Below, in pieces: positions 1-12,039 of a DNA stretch of 64,000 nucleotides. The notes under the pieces are model-generated. The model saw only the letters and a program-made list of their open reading frames with translations. It had not been told where the DNA came from and made no database searches. A program made the position numbers and the translations under genes. Position 1 is the first letter of the stretch. The number at the start of each line of letters is the position of its first letter. Source of the DNA: Carex sylvatica (lineage: Eukaryota > Streptophyta > Magnoliopsida > Poales > Cyperaceae); contig CAXKVR010000043.1 of the NCBI GenBank assembly GCA_964058845.1, positions 372,001-436,000 of the forward strand. The letters run 5' to 3'.

Positions 1-70
1 AATAACATTATATATTAAATGTAGTTGGCTACTTGGCCACTTGGTTGCTTCAATAATTGGCCACAGAAAC
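1..70. repeat. Left partner of a distant inverted repeat flanking the WAKL gene
   Basis: The block around 21-44 (TAGTTGGCTACTTGGCCACT) and the AACATTATATATT stretch before it recur in reverse complement at about 5041-5130. The copy is imperfect and probably runs beyond the left edge of the window. It places the WAKL gene between inverted flanks. Whether these are ends of a transposon or of an old inverted duplication cannot be decided from this window. Confidence 0.55.
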
Positions 71-400
71 AAATATATATATATTGAGACGCGGTCATAC
101 TTATTTTATTAATTAATTAACAAACCATGACTCCATGAGACGGGGTTATACTTCATTAATATAATTAAAAGCGTCAAGAAATCCATTAATTATCTGATTA
201 AAGAACATTAACTAACCAACAACAACTTGCAACATGTATACACACAGACCACAGTCAAAAGAGGCGGATCCAACCACCCACACAAGTTTCTTCTTTTATT
301 TCGTATCTAACCAAGGATACCGCGTCAACCTTGATCCCATTCTTTAATTACAAATCCAGTAATCTAATCAAGCTACTTCATTTCATACCATCAAATATCA

Positions 401-3400
401 ATGGCTCCTCCTTACCTCCTACTACTATTTCTTCTCTCTCAACTCACTGTTGTGCCGTCCACGCAAGCCGCATCGCAGACTTCCCCGCTGGCTTCTTTAC
501 CGGGTTGCAGAAACAAATGCGGGAACATTACAGTCCCTTACCCATTTGGCTTTGAGCCTAACTGCTTCAGAGAAGATTCCGGCCAAAATTTCAGCCTTGT
601 GTGCGATGAATCCTATAACCCACCTCGTCTCTTCATTTCCGGCGACGACCAAGAAATAACAGACATTTCACCAAAAGGCCAGTTGCATATATTAGTTACA
701 GCGAAGCGTGCTTGTTACAACTCTAGTGGCGGTTATATATCCGGCACTAGCACCCTTACGTACATATCTTACGGTACGGCCCATCCATTCGTCCTTTCAG
801 TCAGTAACAACTTCTTTGCTGTTGGATGTCCCAACCAAGGATATTTTGTGGATGGTGATGGTTATTACGTTAGCGGATGCGTTTCGGCTTGTCGGCCACC
901 TCAATATTCATTGGGTAGCACCAATGGTTCATGCACTGGAGTTGGGTGCTGTCAGAGCTCTATTCCAAATGGCCTCATTTTCTATGAAGCATCTTTACAG
1001 AATTTAGAGAGTTATAAATCACAAGGCGCTGACCCAATTTTGTTTGCCAATCCCACAAATTGTTCGTATGTTTTTCTTGCAGATTCCAATTGGTTCCAAT
1101 TTGACAACTCATACCTAACAAGGACCAATGATTTCAAGGTCCAGGTAGGGATGGATTGGGCTATAAGAAACGTGGGAAATTGTAGTTATGCAAAGCGTAA
1201 CATGACCGATTATGCGTGTCGGAGTTTGAATCACAAGTGCTACAATTCTGATAATGGTGCTGGATATCTTTGCAATTGTTCAAAGGGATACCAGGGCAAT
1301 CCGTACATCACTGGAGGATGTCAAGGTAATATTATTATTTTTTTCATTTTCATTACATTGTCAGATTTAAATTGAAGTTGCTCTTTTACTGTTGAATTAG
1401 TTGAGTACAAAACCAATTAATAACTAAATTTATACTATTTGCGATCTGAACCCTAAAATTAAAAAAAATTCACATTGTTCTTATGATAAACTTTATAAGT
1501 CTATATACCAATAGGTGGAACATTAATTTCATTTGTGCAATTAAGTACCTGAACTTCAAAAAGAAACAGATTCGGCCATAAATATGTATAAAAAGTTTTA
1601 CAGTGTGTTGGCTTAAAATAATAGGGAGAAATACAGAGCAATGGCCAATTCTTACTATCCTCTAATTAGTTGGATCACTTAGCAGTATCTTGTTCAAGTG
1701 GTTTTATTTTTTATTTTTTATGTGAAGACTTTATTATGTGCATTGCACTGATTGTTGAATTTTTTTCTCTGTCCTTTTGTTTAATTATCATGATTTTGCT
1801 ACACAGATATAAATGAGTGTGAATTAAAAACGGAATATCCATGCTACGGTGATTGTACAAACACGATTGGGGGCTACAACTGTACCTGTCCACGTGGGAC
1901 AGAAGGCAATGCGCTTACGAAGGATGGTTGTCGCAAAAAAGACAATTTCACATTAGCACTTAAAATAGTTACTGGTACGTTCTTTTAGTTTTATTCAAAG
2001 ACTCCTATCTTAAAAAATAATTTAGACGAAATTAATTTACCAAATTGCTTTCCATTATGACTAGTGATGTACCAGTACATGGTTTCACATTTGGTACTGA
2101 ATTTTACTTTCTGTCATATATGACCCCCATTACGATCTTGTATTTCATCGTAAAGTCTAATAATTTTGGTTGCAATATGTATAAATCCATCTAGTTGGGC
2201 ATATGAATTTATTTTCAGAATAGAAGTTTCTCTGTAATGTATCACAACAAGATTAAACAAAAGCTAATTTTTATTGATACTGACAAATGTTAGCTGAAAA
2301 TTTGCAGGTGTAAGTGTGGGTGTTTTCTTAGTTGCATTTGCTGGTTTCTGGCTGTATCTAGGAATGCAAAAGAGAAGGCTCATCAGAACAAGACAACAAT
2401 TTTTTGAGCAGAATGGAGGTGTTATACTGCAACAGCAGATGAGTTCTTTCAAAACCACCACGTTCAAAATTTATACAAAAGAAGAGCTTGAGAAGGCAAC
2501 CAACAAGTTCTCAGAAGATCGGGTGCTGGGACGTGGGGGCCACGGAATCGTCTACAAAGGCATTTTGGAGGATGGCACTGTCGTGGCAATAAAAAGGTCA
2601 AAATTAATGGAAGAACAAGAGACCAAAGAGTTTGCAAAAGAGATGCTAATCCTGTCCCAAATCAACCACAAAAATGTTGTGAAGCTCTTGGGTTGTTGTT
2701 TGGAGGTTGAAGTCCCAATGCTCGTTTACGAATACATCTCTAATGGAACTCTTTATCACTACATCCATAAATATAATTTCAATGCTCCTATTCCTTTACA
2801 TGAACGACTCAGAATTGCTGCTGAGTCGGCAGATGCGCTTGCCTACATGCACTCCTCCGCTTCACCCCCTATCCTTCACGGCGACGTGAAAACTGCTAAT
2901 ATTTTGCTCGATGATAATTTCATAGCAAAAGTTTCTGATTTTGGCGCATCAAAATTTGCGCCAAATGATGAAGCCGAAATTGCTACCTTGGTGCAGGGGA
3001 CCTGTGGTTACTTGGATCCTGAATATTTGTTAACTTGTCAGCTGACTGACAAAAGTGATGTGTATAGCTTTGCTGTTATTATATTAGAGCTTCTCACAAG
3101 AAAGAAAGCGCTTTATTTTGAAGGACCAGAGGAGGATAGAAGTTTGGCATCAAGTTTTTGTGTGGCCAAGAAAGAGGGGAGGTTCATAGAAATTTTGGAT
3201 GGTCAGGTTAAAGATGAAATTAAAGTAGAGGTGCTTGAAGAGATTGGAGATTTAATCATGCATTGTCTGAACATGAACAGAGAAGAAAGACCTACAATGA
3301 GAGAAGTTGCTGACACTTTAGAAAAGGCGAGAAGATTTCAAAAGCAATCATCAAATGAAGAGAACCATGTAGAGGAGACTGAGAGCTTGCTTGGTGATTC

Positions 3401-3491
3401 AGTCGATATATATACAAGAGATAGTAGCATGTCATATAGTTTTGCGCAAGAAGCTATCTTTGATATGGAATCAGGGAGGCGACGGCTTTAA
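401..3491 (+). CDS. Wall-associated receptor kinase-like protein (WAKL), intact, 3 exons
   Basis: Exons 401-1325, 1807-1974 and 2308-3491 join in frame (GT-AG borders) into 758 residues, the usual WAKL length. Order seen: hydrophobic signal peptide (about 1-24); GUB_WAK-type cysteine-rich pectin-binding domain opening with CRNKCGNITVPYPFG; a calcium-binding EGF module in exon 2 (DINECE, then C..GDCTNTIGGYNCTC); a membrane span at about 365-385; then a Ser/Thr kinase. Kinase landmarks: GRGGHG loop, Lys460 in VAIK, Asp557 in HGDVKTANILL, DFG at 575, GTCGYLDPEY. The catalytic loop reads HGD, not HRD, so it is a non-RD kinase. WAKLs sit in the plasma membrane, contact cell-wall pectin and signal in defence or expansion; the ligand here is unknown. 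The ATG at 401 is chosen because it gives the signal peptide. No disabling change is visible. Confidence 0.93.
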
Positions 3492-3659
3492 TTAGTTCTG
3501 GATTTAATTTTCAGAATGAAGAGTTTTATAAATTCTTGAATTTGTTTCATGATAGGTTATGCATATTCAATAAGGCTCTGTACTCAATTTTTTAATTCTT
3601 TTTATCTTTGGTATTATGTAAATGCTAACACTATACTATATATATGTAAGACTCTGCCG

Positions 3660-4922
3660 TTTTATCGCATGTTATGTCGGCAATATAAGATTTAATGAAT
3701 AATTACATTGTTCATCTTCATTTCAGTATAATAGGATTGGAAAAAATGGCTGTTGCTTGCTAGAATCATTTGAAGTCAAATTTATATGGCCTTTTATATT
3801 GCACATTTTTACTCGTTTTTTAACTCTTGTAGTCTGATCTTAGATTTGAAATTATACAAAATTTGTCGTTGAAGACATTAATTTGTGTAGGGTTCATATT
3901 TAACAAAACAACCTTGTACAATCCTGCATATCTGACAGTTAATAGAGATAAATTTATATATAGTTTACACTTAATAGAGAAAGTATAAATTTTAAACAAA
4001 AATTTCTGCTTAAATGCTTAGTGTTTAACTTGGGGGCATCTTTAATTTTTTCTTTTCTACCAGAAGGTCTGATATCTCACTGCATCTACTTCCTTTTCTT
4101 CTTAGTTCTCTTTCAACAGAATTTGACTCGCTTTATGTTCTACAATTTACATCAGACAATGGTTGATCAAATTGCAGATAGAAGGACAAAGAGAACTGCT
4201 ATATGTGTGGTGTCATCTTTACTATCATCATTTAAAAAAAAAAAAAAAAAATTACTAACTAATATTTTATTTTAGCTACCTAAATTCTGCCCCAAAAGAC
4301 CATGACCCAATCATTCGGCTCAAGAACTCTTTGTACTCCTTTTTATATGGTTGATGAAAATTAGTAAGTCCTCCAGTTACTGATTTAAAAAAGAATTCAG
4401 ATTCCCTCTTCATACTCCATATTGTAGATGCAGCTATGAATGAAAAAAGTATCAAGAAATTAATATAAAATATTGGCTGGGATTTGAAAATGGTTTTTTG
4501 TTGAGAGAGAACTAAGAAGGATGATCTTGGCAGCCACCGCCAAGCCTTTCAAAAAAAAGAACCTAAGGGAAGTAGATGGAGTGAGATATCAAACCTTTTG
4601 GTGCAAAAAAAAAAAAAAAAAATGCCCCCAAGCATTTTAACAGAAATTTTGTAAATAATTCATACTTGTACTATTAAGTGTCAACTATAAACTCTACACA
4701 AATTTATTTTTTCAAGAGAGCAACTTAATCTGACTGCAAGAAGTTAGAAACAAAGAGTAAAATGTGCAAGATAAAACATAAAAGGCCACATAATTTTGAG
4801 ACAGAGGCGAAGAAAGGAACAATGAGAAACAGCCTTTTTTGCCCAATCCTATTATATGCTGACATGAAGATGAACAATTAAATTATTCCTTAAAATCTTA
4901 TAATGCCCACATAACACGATGA
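3660..4922. repeat. Imperfect long inverted repeat downstream of the WAKL gene
   Basis: Arm 1 (about 3660-4119) and arm 2 (about 4500-4922, reverse complement) share many blocks, such as TTGTTCATCTTCAT with ATAATAGGATTGG, ATGTGGCCTTTTAT against ATATGGCCTTTTAT, TTGGGGGCAT, and CTTCTTAGTTCTCT. The spacer is about 380 bp and includes A-runs at 4231 and 4604. Arm 2 carries a short insertion near 4520-4560 (AGCCACCGCCAAGCC) absent from arm 1. Arm 1 starts just after the WAKL stop codon, so it is the gene's 3' flank. No ORF here is convincing. Confidence 0.75.
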
Positions 4923-5040
4923 ATTGCTATTTAAACCTTTGCTTTTTTATGTATTTTATCCATTTCAAAAAAAATAAGAAAATGCCTTTTATCCATTTTA
5001 TTTATAATATCAGGCATCTTATGTTCTCCACTTGGAAAAA

Positions 5041-5130
5041 AAAAATGTGTCTCCGGCCAATTACAGGAGCAATAAGCCAAGCCAAGTAGCCAAGTGGCCA
5101 AGTGGCTTTTAATAATGTTATATATTTGAT
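5041..5130. repeat. Right partner of the inverted repeat flanking the WAKL gene
   Basis: Positions 5081-5108 (GCCAAGTAGCCAAGTGGCCA and on) and the following AATAATGTTATATATT are the reverse complement of the first 60 bp of the window. Between this block and arm 2 of the inner inverted repeat (ends about 4922) only about 120 bp of AT-rich DNA remain, where a second gene body would be expected if the structure arose by inverted duplication. Confidence 0.55.
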
Positions 5131-5257
5131 ATTCTCCGAATTATGACCAGATACATTTTAAGATCTAGTGTTAATTTTGTATTCATCTGAATCATTTGAT
5201 TTAATTTTAATTACAATAATTACGGAATTCCGTCACACATGCGCATATATATATATA

Positions 5258-5678
5258 TAGGAGAGCAAAGCTAGGGTGTGATGTGCTCACCAAGAAGATT
5301 TGGTGAGAACAACTTCAAAAGTATATTGAATCGACTTCAAACGACGAATTCAAACCGTTGAAATCTACGTACTTCATGAGTGATGCATGTCCATGCAAAA
5401 TTTTGAAAGTTTCGAATTCATTTGTTATAAGGTCAAAGAAATGAACATTTTATTTATAAGTTATTTTATATATTTATTTTTCATTATTTCTTTGACCGCT
5501 TGACCTTGTAGCAAATAAATTCGAAACTTTCAAAATTTTGCATGAACATGCATCACTCATGAAGTATATGGATTTCAACAGTTTGGATTCGTCGTTTGAA
5601 GCCGATCCGGTATACTTTTGGAGTTGTGCTCACCAAATTTTTTTGGTAAGCACATCACACCCTAGTTTTGCTCATATA
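5258..5678. mobile_element. MITE 1: foldback element with about 190-bp arms
   Basis: The outer ends pair as CTAGGGTGTGATGTGCTCAC (5271) with the reverse complement of GTAAGCACATCACACCCTAG (5647-5666). The pairing continues inward through GGATTTCAAC and CATGAGTGATGCATG to GAAAGTTTCGAATT and GGTCAAAGAAAT. The centre is an AT-rich loop near 5450-5480. There is no coding capacity. The element sits between TA-rich runs, so a TA target preference is possible. It is a stem-loop MITE; the superfamily is not assigned. Confidence 0.85.
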
Positions 5679-5682
5679 GGAA

Positions 5683-6079
5683 TATGCTAGCATGCTATGC
5701 GTAACATAGAGGGCCTCCGTGCAACGGCTCAATATTCGACTTTTCAAAATTCTAATGGTCGATCCGAACCGTTCATCTTGTTTTCTATATTAATATGTGT
5801 TTGAAGACCAAATTTTATATTTTTTAGAATTTGTTTACCATTTTTTTAGATTTATTGAAAATCGCTGTTTTTTTATGGTCCAGATTTGCTGAAAACAGCA
5901 ATTTTCAATAAATCTAAAAAAATAGTAAAACATTTTCAAAAAATATAAAATTTAGTTTCCAAACACATATTAATATGGAGAACAAGATGAACGGTTCAGA
6001 TCGACCGTTAAGATTTTAAAAAGTCGAATATTGAGCCGTTGCACGGAGGCCCTCTATGCTACGCATAGCATGCTAGTAT
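5683..6079. mobile_element. MITE 2: foldback element, nearly perfect terminal repeats
   Basis: The left end CTAGCATGCTATGCGTAACA (5688) pairs with the right end TGCTACGCATAGCATGCTAG (6057-6076); the terminal 55-60 bp differ at only a few positions, suggesting a fairly recent insertion. The arms continue through CAACGGCTCAATATTCGACT and ATGAACGGTTC to the centre near 5880. It starts within about 5 bp of the end of MITE 1. Internal blocks (AAATTTTATATTTTTT, CGATCCGAACC) recur in the element at 28507-28902 and in a half-copy near 49150, so this is a multi-copy family. Confidence 0.87.
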
Positions 6080-6117
6080 ATATATATATATATATATAAA
6101 GAGAGAGAGAGAGAGAT
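6077..6117. repeat. (TA)n(GA)n microsatellite
   Basis: A run of TA dinucleotides is followed directly by a run of GA dinucleotides, abutting the right end of MITE 2. Simple-sequence repeat. Confidence 0.9.
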
Positions 6118-6860
6118 AATACAATTAATTAATGGTCTTGGACCCATGTAATTAGAGATGATAATCCAATATTTCGAGTCGAATTCATTTTTGGATTTTA
6201 AGTCATTTTGGATCAAGTAAGCTAGGTCGAGTTTCAAGTTATATATATTTGACTTCAATTATTTATGAGCATTTGGAGTTGATGATTGTTTTGAAATCTA
6301 ATTGACTGAATTAAGTTCATATCGTAAATCTTGGATTGTTTCATCTACTTTTGAGCCATTTCAAATTGTATGTCGTTCAAGTTTGATTGGAGGTTAAATT
6401 TTATGCGTTTACGAGTCATTTTGATTTAGAACATATGATTAATTAAGTCAGATTCAAACCAGTTTAATTTTTTAAAATTACCGAATAAAAATCAGAACAA
6501 TTAAACCATTTGAATCAGATGGAATGAGCTATATATTCTTGAATATATAGCACATGCGTTTCGACAATTGACACGACAAGCACGCTAGTCGCTAGCTAGT
6601 TTATTAATTTCAAGCATATTAAAAAACGATTAAAGGCACGTCTAGTTGATAAAATAAAGAAGGGCTCGTTTAGTTGAAAAGAAAATGCATTTTATAAAAT
6701 ACTTAATTAATGACTAGATCTATAAGTATGCAACCTAATTATATACACAAGGTAATTAATATATAATTGATCATTGACCAGTCAATGAAGGAACTTACAT
6801 TACATGCCTCCTTAAAGCCTCAATCTCTTTCATTTACATCACACTTAATTAATTCCCCTC
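6118..6860. other. AT-rich spacer without a recognisable gene
   Basis: No ORF with recognisable similarity and no repeat structure is seen. The last bases (6861-6874) are the target site of the LINE that follows. The stretch 6767-6874 is read through in frame with the LINE coding region by chance; it is host flank, not protein-coding. Confidence 0.6.
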
Positions 6861-6874
6861 AAAGAATACAAATT

Positions 6875-9800
6875 GGGGATGTGGATAAACCTACTTGTGT
6901 AGTAGGTGATTTTAATGCAATTGTGGACTTAGAGGAGAAATGGAGAGGTAATGATGTGTTAAGCTCACAGAATAGAAGTTTTGGGGAATGGATAAATAGG
7001 ACAGAACTCATTGACTTGGGGCATCACGGTTCGTGTTTCACTTGGACAAACAAGAGGGCTGAGGCGGCAAATGTCTCAGAGAGACTAGATAGAGCACTCG
7101 GGAATGTTGCGTGGTCACTCAAACACCCCAAAACGGGTGTATTTCACATCCCAAGATTTAATAGTGACCACATGCCGATACTGGTACGAACTGAACCGTG
7201 CACGGTCGAGAAGTCAAGGAGATTCAGAACTGAAAATTGGTGGCTGACACATGATGATTTTAAGGGCATCTGCCAAACGGTGGTGCAGCAGGAGAATTAT
7301 GAGTGGGAGCAAGTGAGATCGTCGCTGAAAAGGGAAGTCAGAAGGTGGGAGGCAGTAAAGAATTCACCTCAAGCATTGTTAGGAAAGGTGGAATCTGAAA
7401 TGTCGAGCCTTAATTCCCAACCGGCAACCCGAGATAATATAGAAAAGGAAAGGGAGTTACAAAGGAAGCATACTGAATATCTCACAATGCTATAAATTTT
7501 TTGGCATCAACGCTCGCGGGTCAGTTGGGCTCAATTTGGGGATCGCAACACCCATTTTTTTCACACAACAGCAGTGATAAGACATAGAAGGAACCGAATC
7601 AGAGCAATTGACAAAGAGGAGGGAGAATGGGAGACCTCAGAGAAAGGGATTACGCATCTCTTTCTGGACCATTTTAGGGATATTTATGCTGGTACTGATT
7701 GTGTGTGAATAGAGCATGCTATGCCTGAATCGGTTTTGGTGAAACTCCCAAAAATTCCTGAACTGGTGCATGAAAGTCTCTGCGATATATCGGCTGAAGC
7801 GGAAGTTATGAGAGCTCTGGCATCGCTTGGACCTGACAAAGCCCCGGGGCCCGACGGGGTGAATGCTAGATTATTTCAGCAGCATTGGGATGTGTTTGGG
7901 GGGACAGTCATGAGCCAAGTGGATAATTTCTTCAGGAAAAACCAACTTCCGCCAATAGTTGCTCGGTCAAATCTGATACTGATTCCAAAGTGTGAAAATC
8001 CAAGCATGGTGACTGATTTTAGACCCATTTCAGTATGCAATGTCTTATATAAATTGATCTCCAAGATCTTAGCAGTGCGTATTAAGCCTTTTATTGCGGG
8101 TTGTATCTCAGAGAACCAATGTGCTTTCGTGCCGGGGAGGGAAATTTCAAAAAATATTATCTTGCTAAGGGAAGTGTTGCATTCCTTCAAAACATCAGAT
8201 TACCAAAGTCATGATTTATGTTTGAAATTAGACCTTTCTAAGGCGTTCGATCGAATGAATTGGTCGTATCTTGAGTCTTTGCTGCCATACTATGGCTTTC
8301 CTAGTAGATTGTGTCAGTGGATCATGCTCTGTGTCAAATCTGCCGAGTTCTCGATAGTGGTAAACGGAAGGGGGGATGGTTTTCTCAAGCCAAAGTCGGG
8401 TTTACGGCAAGGATGTGCCTTATCGCCGTACCTCTTCATTCTAGGTATGGATCTTTTATCAAGGGGTTTGTTGCATCTTACTCAGACAGGGTTGCTAAAG
8501 GAAATTAAAGTGGCACATTCGGCTCCTGTAATCACTAACTTCCTTTACGCAGATGACCTCTTGCTGTTTGGTAAAGCCCAACCTGGGGAGGCGGCTGTTT
8601 TAATGGGGGCGATTGAGGCTTTCTCTGAGATGTCTGGACAAAGAGTTGGGATTGAGAAGAGTGAAGTTTGGTTCAGCAAGTGCACACCAATGTCAGTTAG
8701 AGAGGAAATTGGAGGGATATTAGGAGTCCAGCAACAACAACTGTCTAGCAAATATTTGGGGGCACCTATTGCAACTTCTACAGGGGCTTTCAATTTTTTA
8801 ATAGACAAGTTTCTTGCTAAGCTCCAAGCATGGAAGGGTAGAAGGCTGACTCCAGCTGGTCGTCTAATCATGATCAAATCTGTCTTGCAATCAGTTCCTT
8901 TGTACTATTTTGGGACAACAAAAATCCCTCAAGGGGTACTGCACAAGCTGACTTCCATTATCAGGGCTTTCTTTTGGGGCAAGGAGGTTGGGGAACATTA
9001 TCTAGCATATGTGGCTTGGGATTCCATCACTGCCCCTGTATCCTTGGGGGGGCTGGGGATACGGGACCTTAGCCGCATGAATGAGGCTCTATTAATGAAG
9101 GCACTATGGAGGCTCACTGATGTGGAAGAACCTTTATGGGTAAAGATAGTGAAAGCTAAATACATGCCTAGGTCGGATTTGTGGGATACAAAAAGAACAT
9201 ACAAGTGTACACCACTTTGGAGAAATCTGATGGCATTACGTGAGAAACTTCTACTCTTTCTGTCTTGGAAAATAGGAAATGGGGCGAGTTGTCAGGTTTA
9301 TGGTCAACCATGGTTCCCTGGTGCTTTGGACTTTGTCAGAACAGCTGTGGAAGATAGAAGTCTGATGGTTAGGGATCTTGTAGACGAGGAGAGAGGTGGC
9401 TGGGACCTGGAACAACTACTACAGCGTTTTGGGTACTCAAATTCTATCCAAATAGCATCTAACATATCACCCCCTCAGCATGGCAATGGTGATGATGTGC
9501 TGGTGTTCAATCTGGCAACCAGTGGCAAGTATTCGGTCTAACACATGTACAATGTGTTAAATGATACTTGGAGGCAAATTCCAGGAAACATACCCGCTAT
9601 ATGGACTAGTATCTGGAGGTTTGGCAACATACAGTCTCGTGTGAGACTCTTCCTCTGGAAATTAGCAAAATCTGCACTGCCACTTGCGAAAACCATATTT
9701 GTTAGAACTGGCCTTATACCCCCTCTTTGCAAGCGGAATCTAAAGCTCTACTTCAAGCGGTCAGGTATGTAATGGCAAACGGAAATGAGGAATGTGTGTT

Positions 9801-10038
9801 CTATACTGACAATCAGATTTTAGTTACTTCTATTTCGAATTTACAGCCTCCAATTGATGTAGACTGGAGAGCAGCTAGGAAAATGGTTAGGCTTTGGGAG
9901 ATTTTTAAGGGAAATACACAATCTAAATGTAAGCATGTTCATAGATGCCAAAATGATTTGACAGATTATCTAGCGGGAATAGAAAGAAGGGAAGAGCTTG
10001 ATTACATAGGTTTTACTTATCCTTTATTTAAATTGTAA
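6875..10038 (+). pseudogene. LINE ORF2 remnant: endonuclease, reverse transcriptase, zf-RVT, partial RNase H
   Basis: One frame runs from 6875 to 9772, broken by stops at 7493-7495 (TAA), 7706-7708 (TGA) and 9539-9541 (TAA). Seen in order: the endonuclease C-terminal part (VVGDFNAIVD, FTWTN, RLDRALG, NSDHMPILV); the RT with GPDGVNARLF, LDLSKAFDRMNW, GLRQGCALSPYLF and the FLYADDLLLF catalytic box; a zf-RVT stretch (about 9545-9720). Near 9725 the frame switches and the text jumps to the C-terminal half of an RNase H (AESKALLQAV, FYTDNQ, about 9727-10038). The part between zf-RVT and mid RNase H is missing, so this copy also has an internal deletion. It is non-functional. Confidence 0.92.
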
Positions 10039-10110
10039 ACCTGATGTACTGTGAACGATGAGTATTAATGTTATTGCCTACGGGCGTGTTTGAAGCAAAA
10101 AAAAAAAAAA
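6875..10110 (+). mobile_element. 5'-truncated L1-type LINE with 14-bp target-site duplication
   Basis: The element begins abruptly inside an endonuclease domain and ends in a poly-A tail (10097-10110). The 14-mer AAAGAATACAAATT occurs just before it (6861-6874) and again at its end (10108-10121, overlapping the tail), which is the expected signature of target-primed reverse transcription with 5' truncation. ORF1 and the 5' half of the endonuclease are missing. It is a plant L1-clade LINE by its endonuclease, RT, zf-RVT and RNase H order. Confidence 0.93.
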
Positions 10111-10121
10111 GAATACAAATT

Positions 10122-10309
10122 CTACAAAAAGAGTTTTCCAGCTAGATAATTGTGTCATATTTTTTTTAAGGAATAATCTGATAATTAAAATAAAAATAAT
10201 TAGTCAAATTATTTTGTTGAAATTATGGTAGTAAAGATGACATTCACATAACAGTTCTATTTGTCCTGCTATCTGCTCTTTGATCTAAACCATTGTTTGA
10301 TGTAAATTG
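10122..10309. other. Short AT-rich spacer between the LINE and the TIR element
   Basis: No gene and no repeat structure is seen. Confidence 0.5.
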
Positions 10310-11910
10310 TATATTCATAAAGCCGAAATTTTTATAAATGCCCAAAAAATATATTAAATTATCAAATCTGTTCACATTTTGAATGGATTTCGAGATGTAC
10401 CCCTTCCGGTTACTGGGTAACCGGATTTGAATCAATATTCTGGTTACTGGGTACCCGGATCCATAGAATTTGTTGGGTTACTGAGTAAGCGGAAAGAGAC
10501 CAAATGTTGGGTGACTCGGTAAGCAGAAAGTTGGTTGGGTTACCCAGTAACTGGAAAGAGGAATTTTTTGTTTGGTCTGTGATTTCGCCACTGTTGGTCC
10601 GTGAGAAGAGAAGAGGTTAGTAATAAAATCACTTCGTTGCCATAGTTTTTTTGAAAATTTACCGAGGGAGGCATGGTGTGTGGTCCACGCAGAGAAGAGA
10701 AGAGGAAGAGAAACCGGCATTAGGTTTTTTTTTTTTGTTAATCTTTATTTTTTTATTTATAGAATATTAGAATAGTTTGGAATATTGATTATAATAGTTT
10801 GGAATATTATTTAGATTGTTTAGATTATTAGTTCAAAGTAAAAACAAATTAGAAGGTAGCTCAATAACTGGAAAGCTTGATTTAGAATATTAATAAGTAC
10901 AACATAATTTCAAAAATTAAATAATTTATAAATTATTTATAAAAAAAAATACTTTGCTCTTCTTTCTCTAATATTTCCTTAATACATTCAAAAATTGAAT
11001 AGATTTTATAATTTCGTTTTTTTTTTGTTTTTATAAAAATTTTGATTTATATTCTTGCTACCTTAAATTTGGTTTTTTTTACAATAATCATTTTTTTCCT
11101 TTGTAGAAATATACATTTTGCATTATATTCTCCGTTTAATAAAAAAAAAAATGAATGAATGATAGTAACATGAATGAAAATGATAATTGAGAAAAAACTT
11201 AAATTTTTTTCTTCACAAATACTCTATTTAATTGTTTTCAATTATTTTGTGTTTTATGATTTATAAAAACATTAACCATAGTAGAAAAAAATAATATACG
11301 GATGGTAAAATAAAATAATCTATATTTTTCTATGTTAAAAACATAACTATAACTAAATAAAATATAAAATATTATATAAACCAATAATAAAGTATGTAAA
11401 ATATTTGAAAAAACTATGTTATCATAAAAATATAAAAAATAAAATAAATAAATAAAATAATAATAATAAAATTACCTTTTCTTTTTCTTTTTCCTCTCTG
11501 TTTGATTGTCTTTCTCTCACCGTCTGAGTGTTCTGAGTGTGATACGAGATGTGAATATATATAGGAATCGGAGACCAGTCTCTCTTTTTCTGCCTCACCG
11601 ACAAAATTGTGACAAACGACCTCAAATTTTGGAAGTTTTTAAAAAAAAATCTCTCTTTTCGGTTACTGGGTAACCCAACCAACTTTCCGCTTACCGAGTC
11701 ACCCAACATTTAGTCTCTTTCCGCTTACCCAGTGACCCAATAAATTCTATGGATCCGGGTACCCAGTAACCGAGAAATTGATTCAAATCCGGTTACCCAG
11801 TAACCGGAAGGGGTACATCTCGAATTCCATTCAAAATGTGGGCAGATTTGATAATTTAATATATTTTTTGGACATTTATAAAAATTTCGGTTCATAAAGT
11901 GAGTCAAATT
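10310..11910. mobile_element. About 1.6-kb non-autonomous element with long terminal inverted repeats
   Basis: The left arm (about 10310-10560) and right arm (about 11650-11910) are reverse complements over about 240 bp: ATTTTGAATGGATTTCGAGA against TCGAATTCCATTCAAAATG, GGTACCC and GGATCCATAGAATTT, and so on. Each arm holds four to five copies of a short palindromic unit, GGTTAC-TGG-GTAACC or variants (GGTTACCCAGTAAC, GTGACTCGGTAAGC), each followed by a GGAAAGAG-like tail. The centre (10.57-11.65 kb) is very AT-rich and has no transposase. Long arms without coding capacity fit a non-autonomous Mutator-like or foldback element. Target-site duplications were not resolved. Confidence 0.8.
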
Positions 11911-12039
11911 CTATCCTAATTGTACAATTTTTTTTTTCTATCGTAATATATGCAGCATTTTTTATATTTACTAAAAAGTGATAAAATATTTACAAAAAAT
12001 AAAATCTTCTCAAATTGAAATGATTGGACATAGAGTGGA

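Noticed and set aside
4021..4275. 84-residue plus-strand ORF downstream of the WAKL gene
   Set aside because: Lies in the inverted-repeat arm, ends in poly-Lys from an A-run, and has no recognisable domain.
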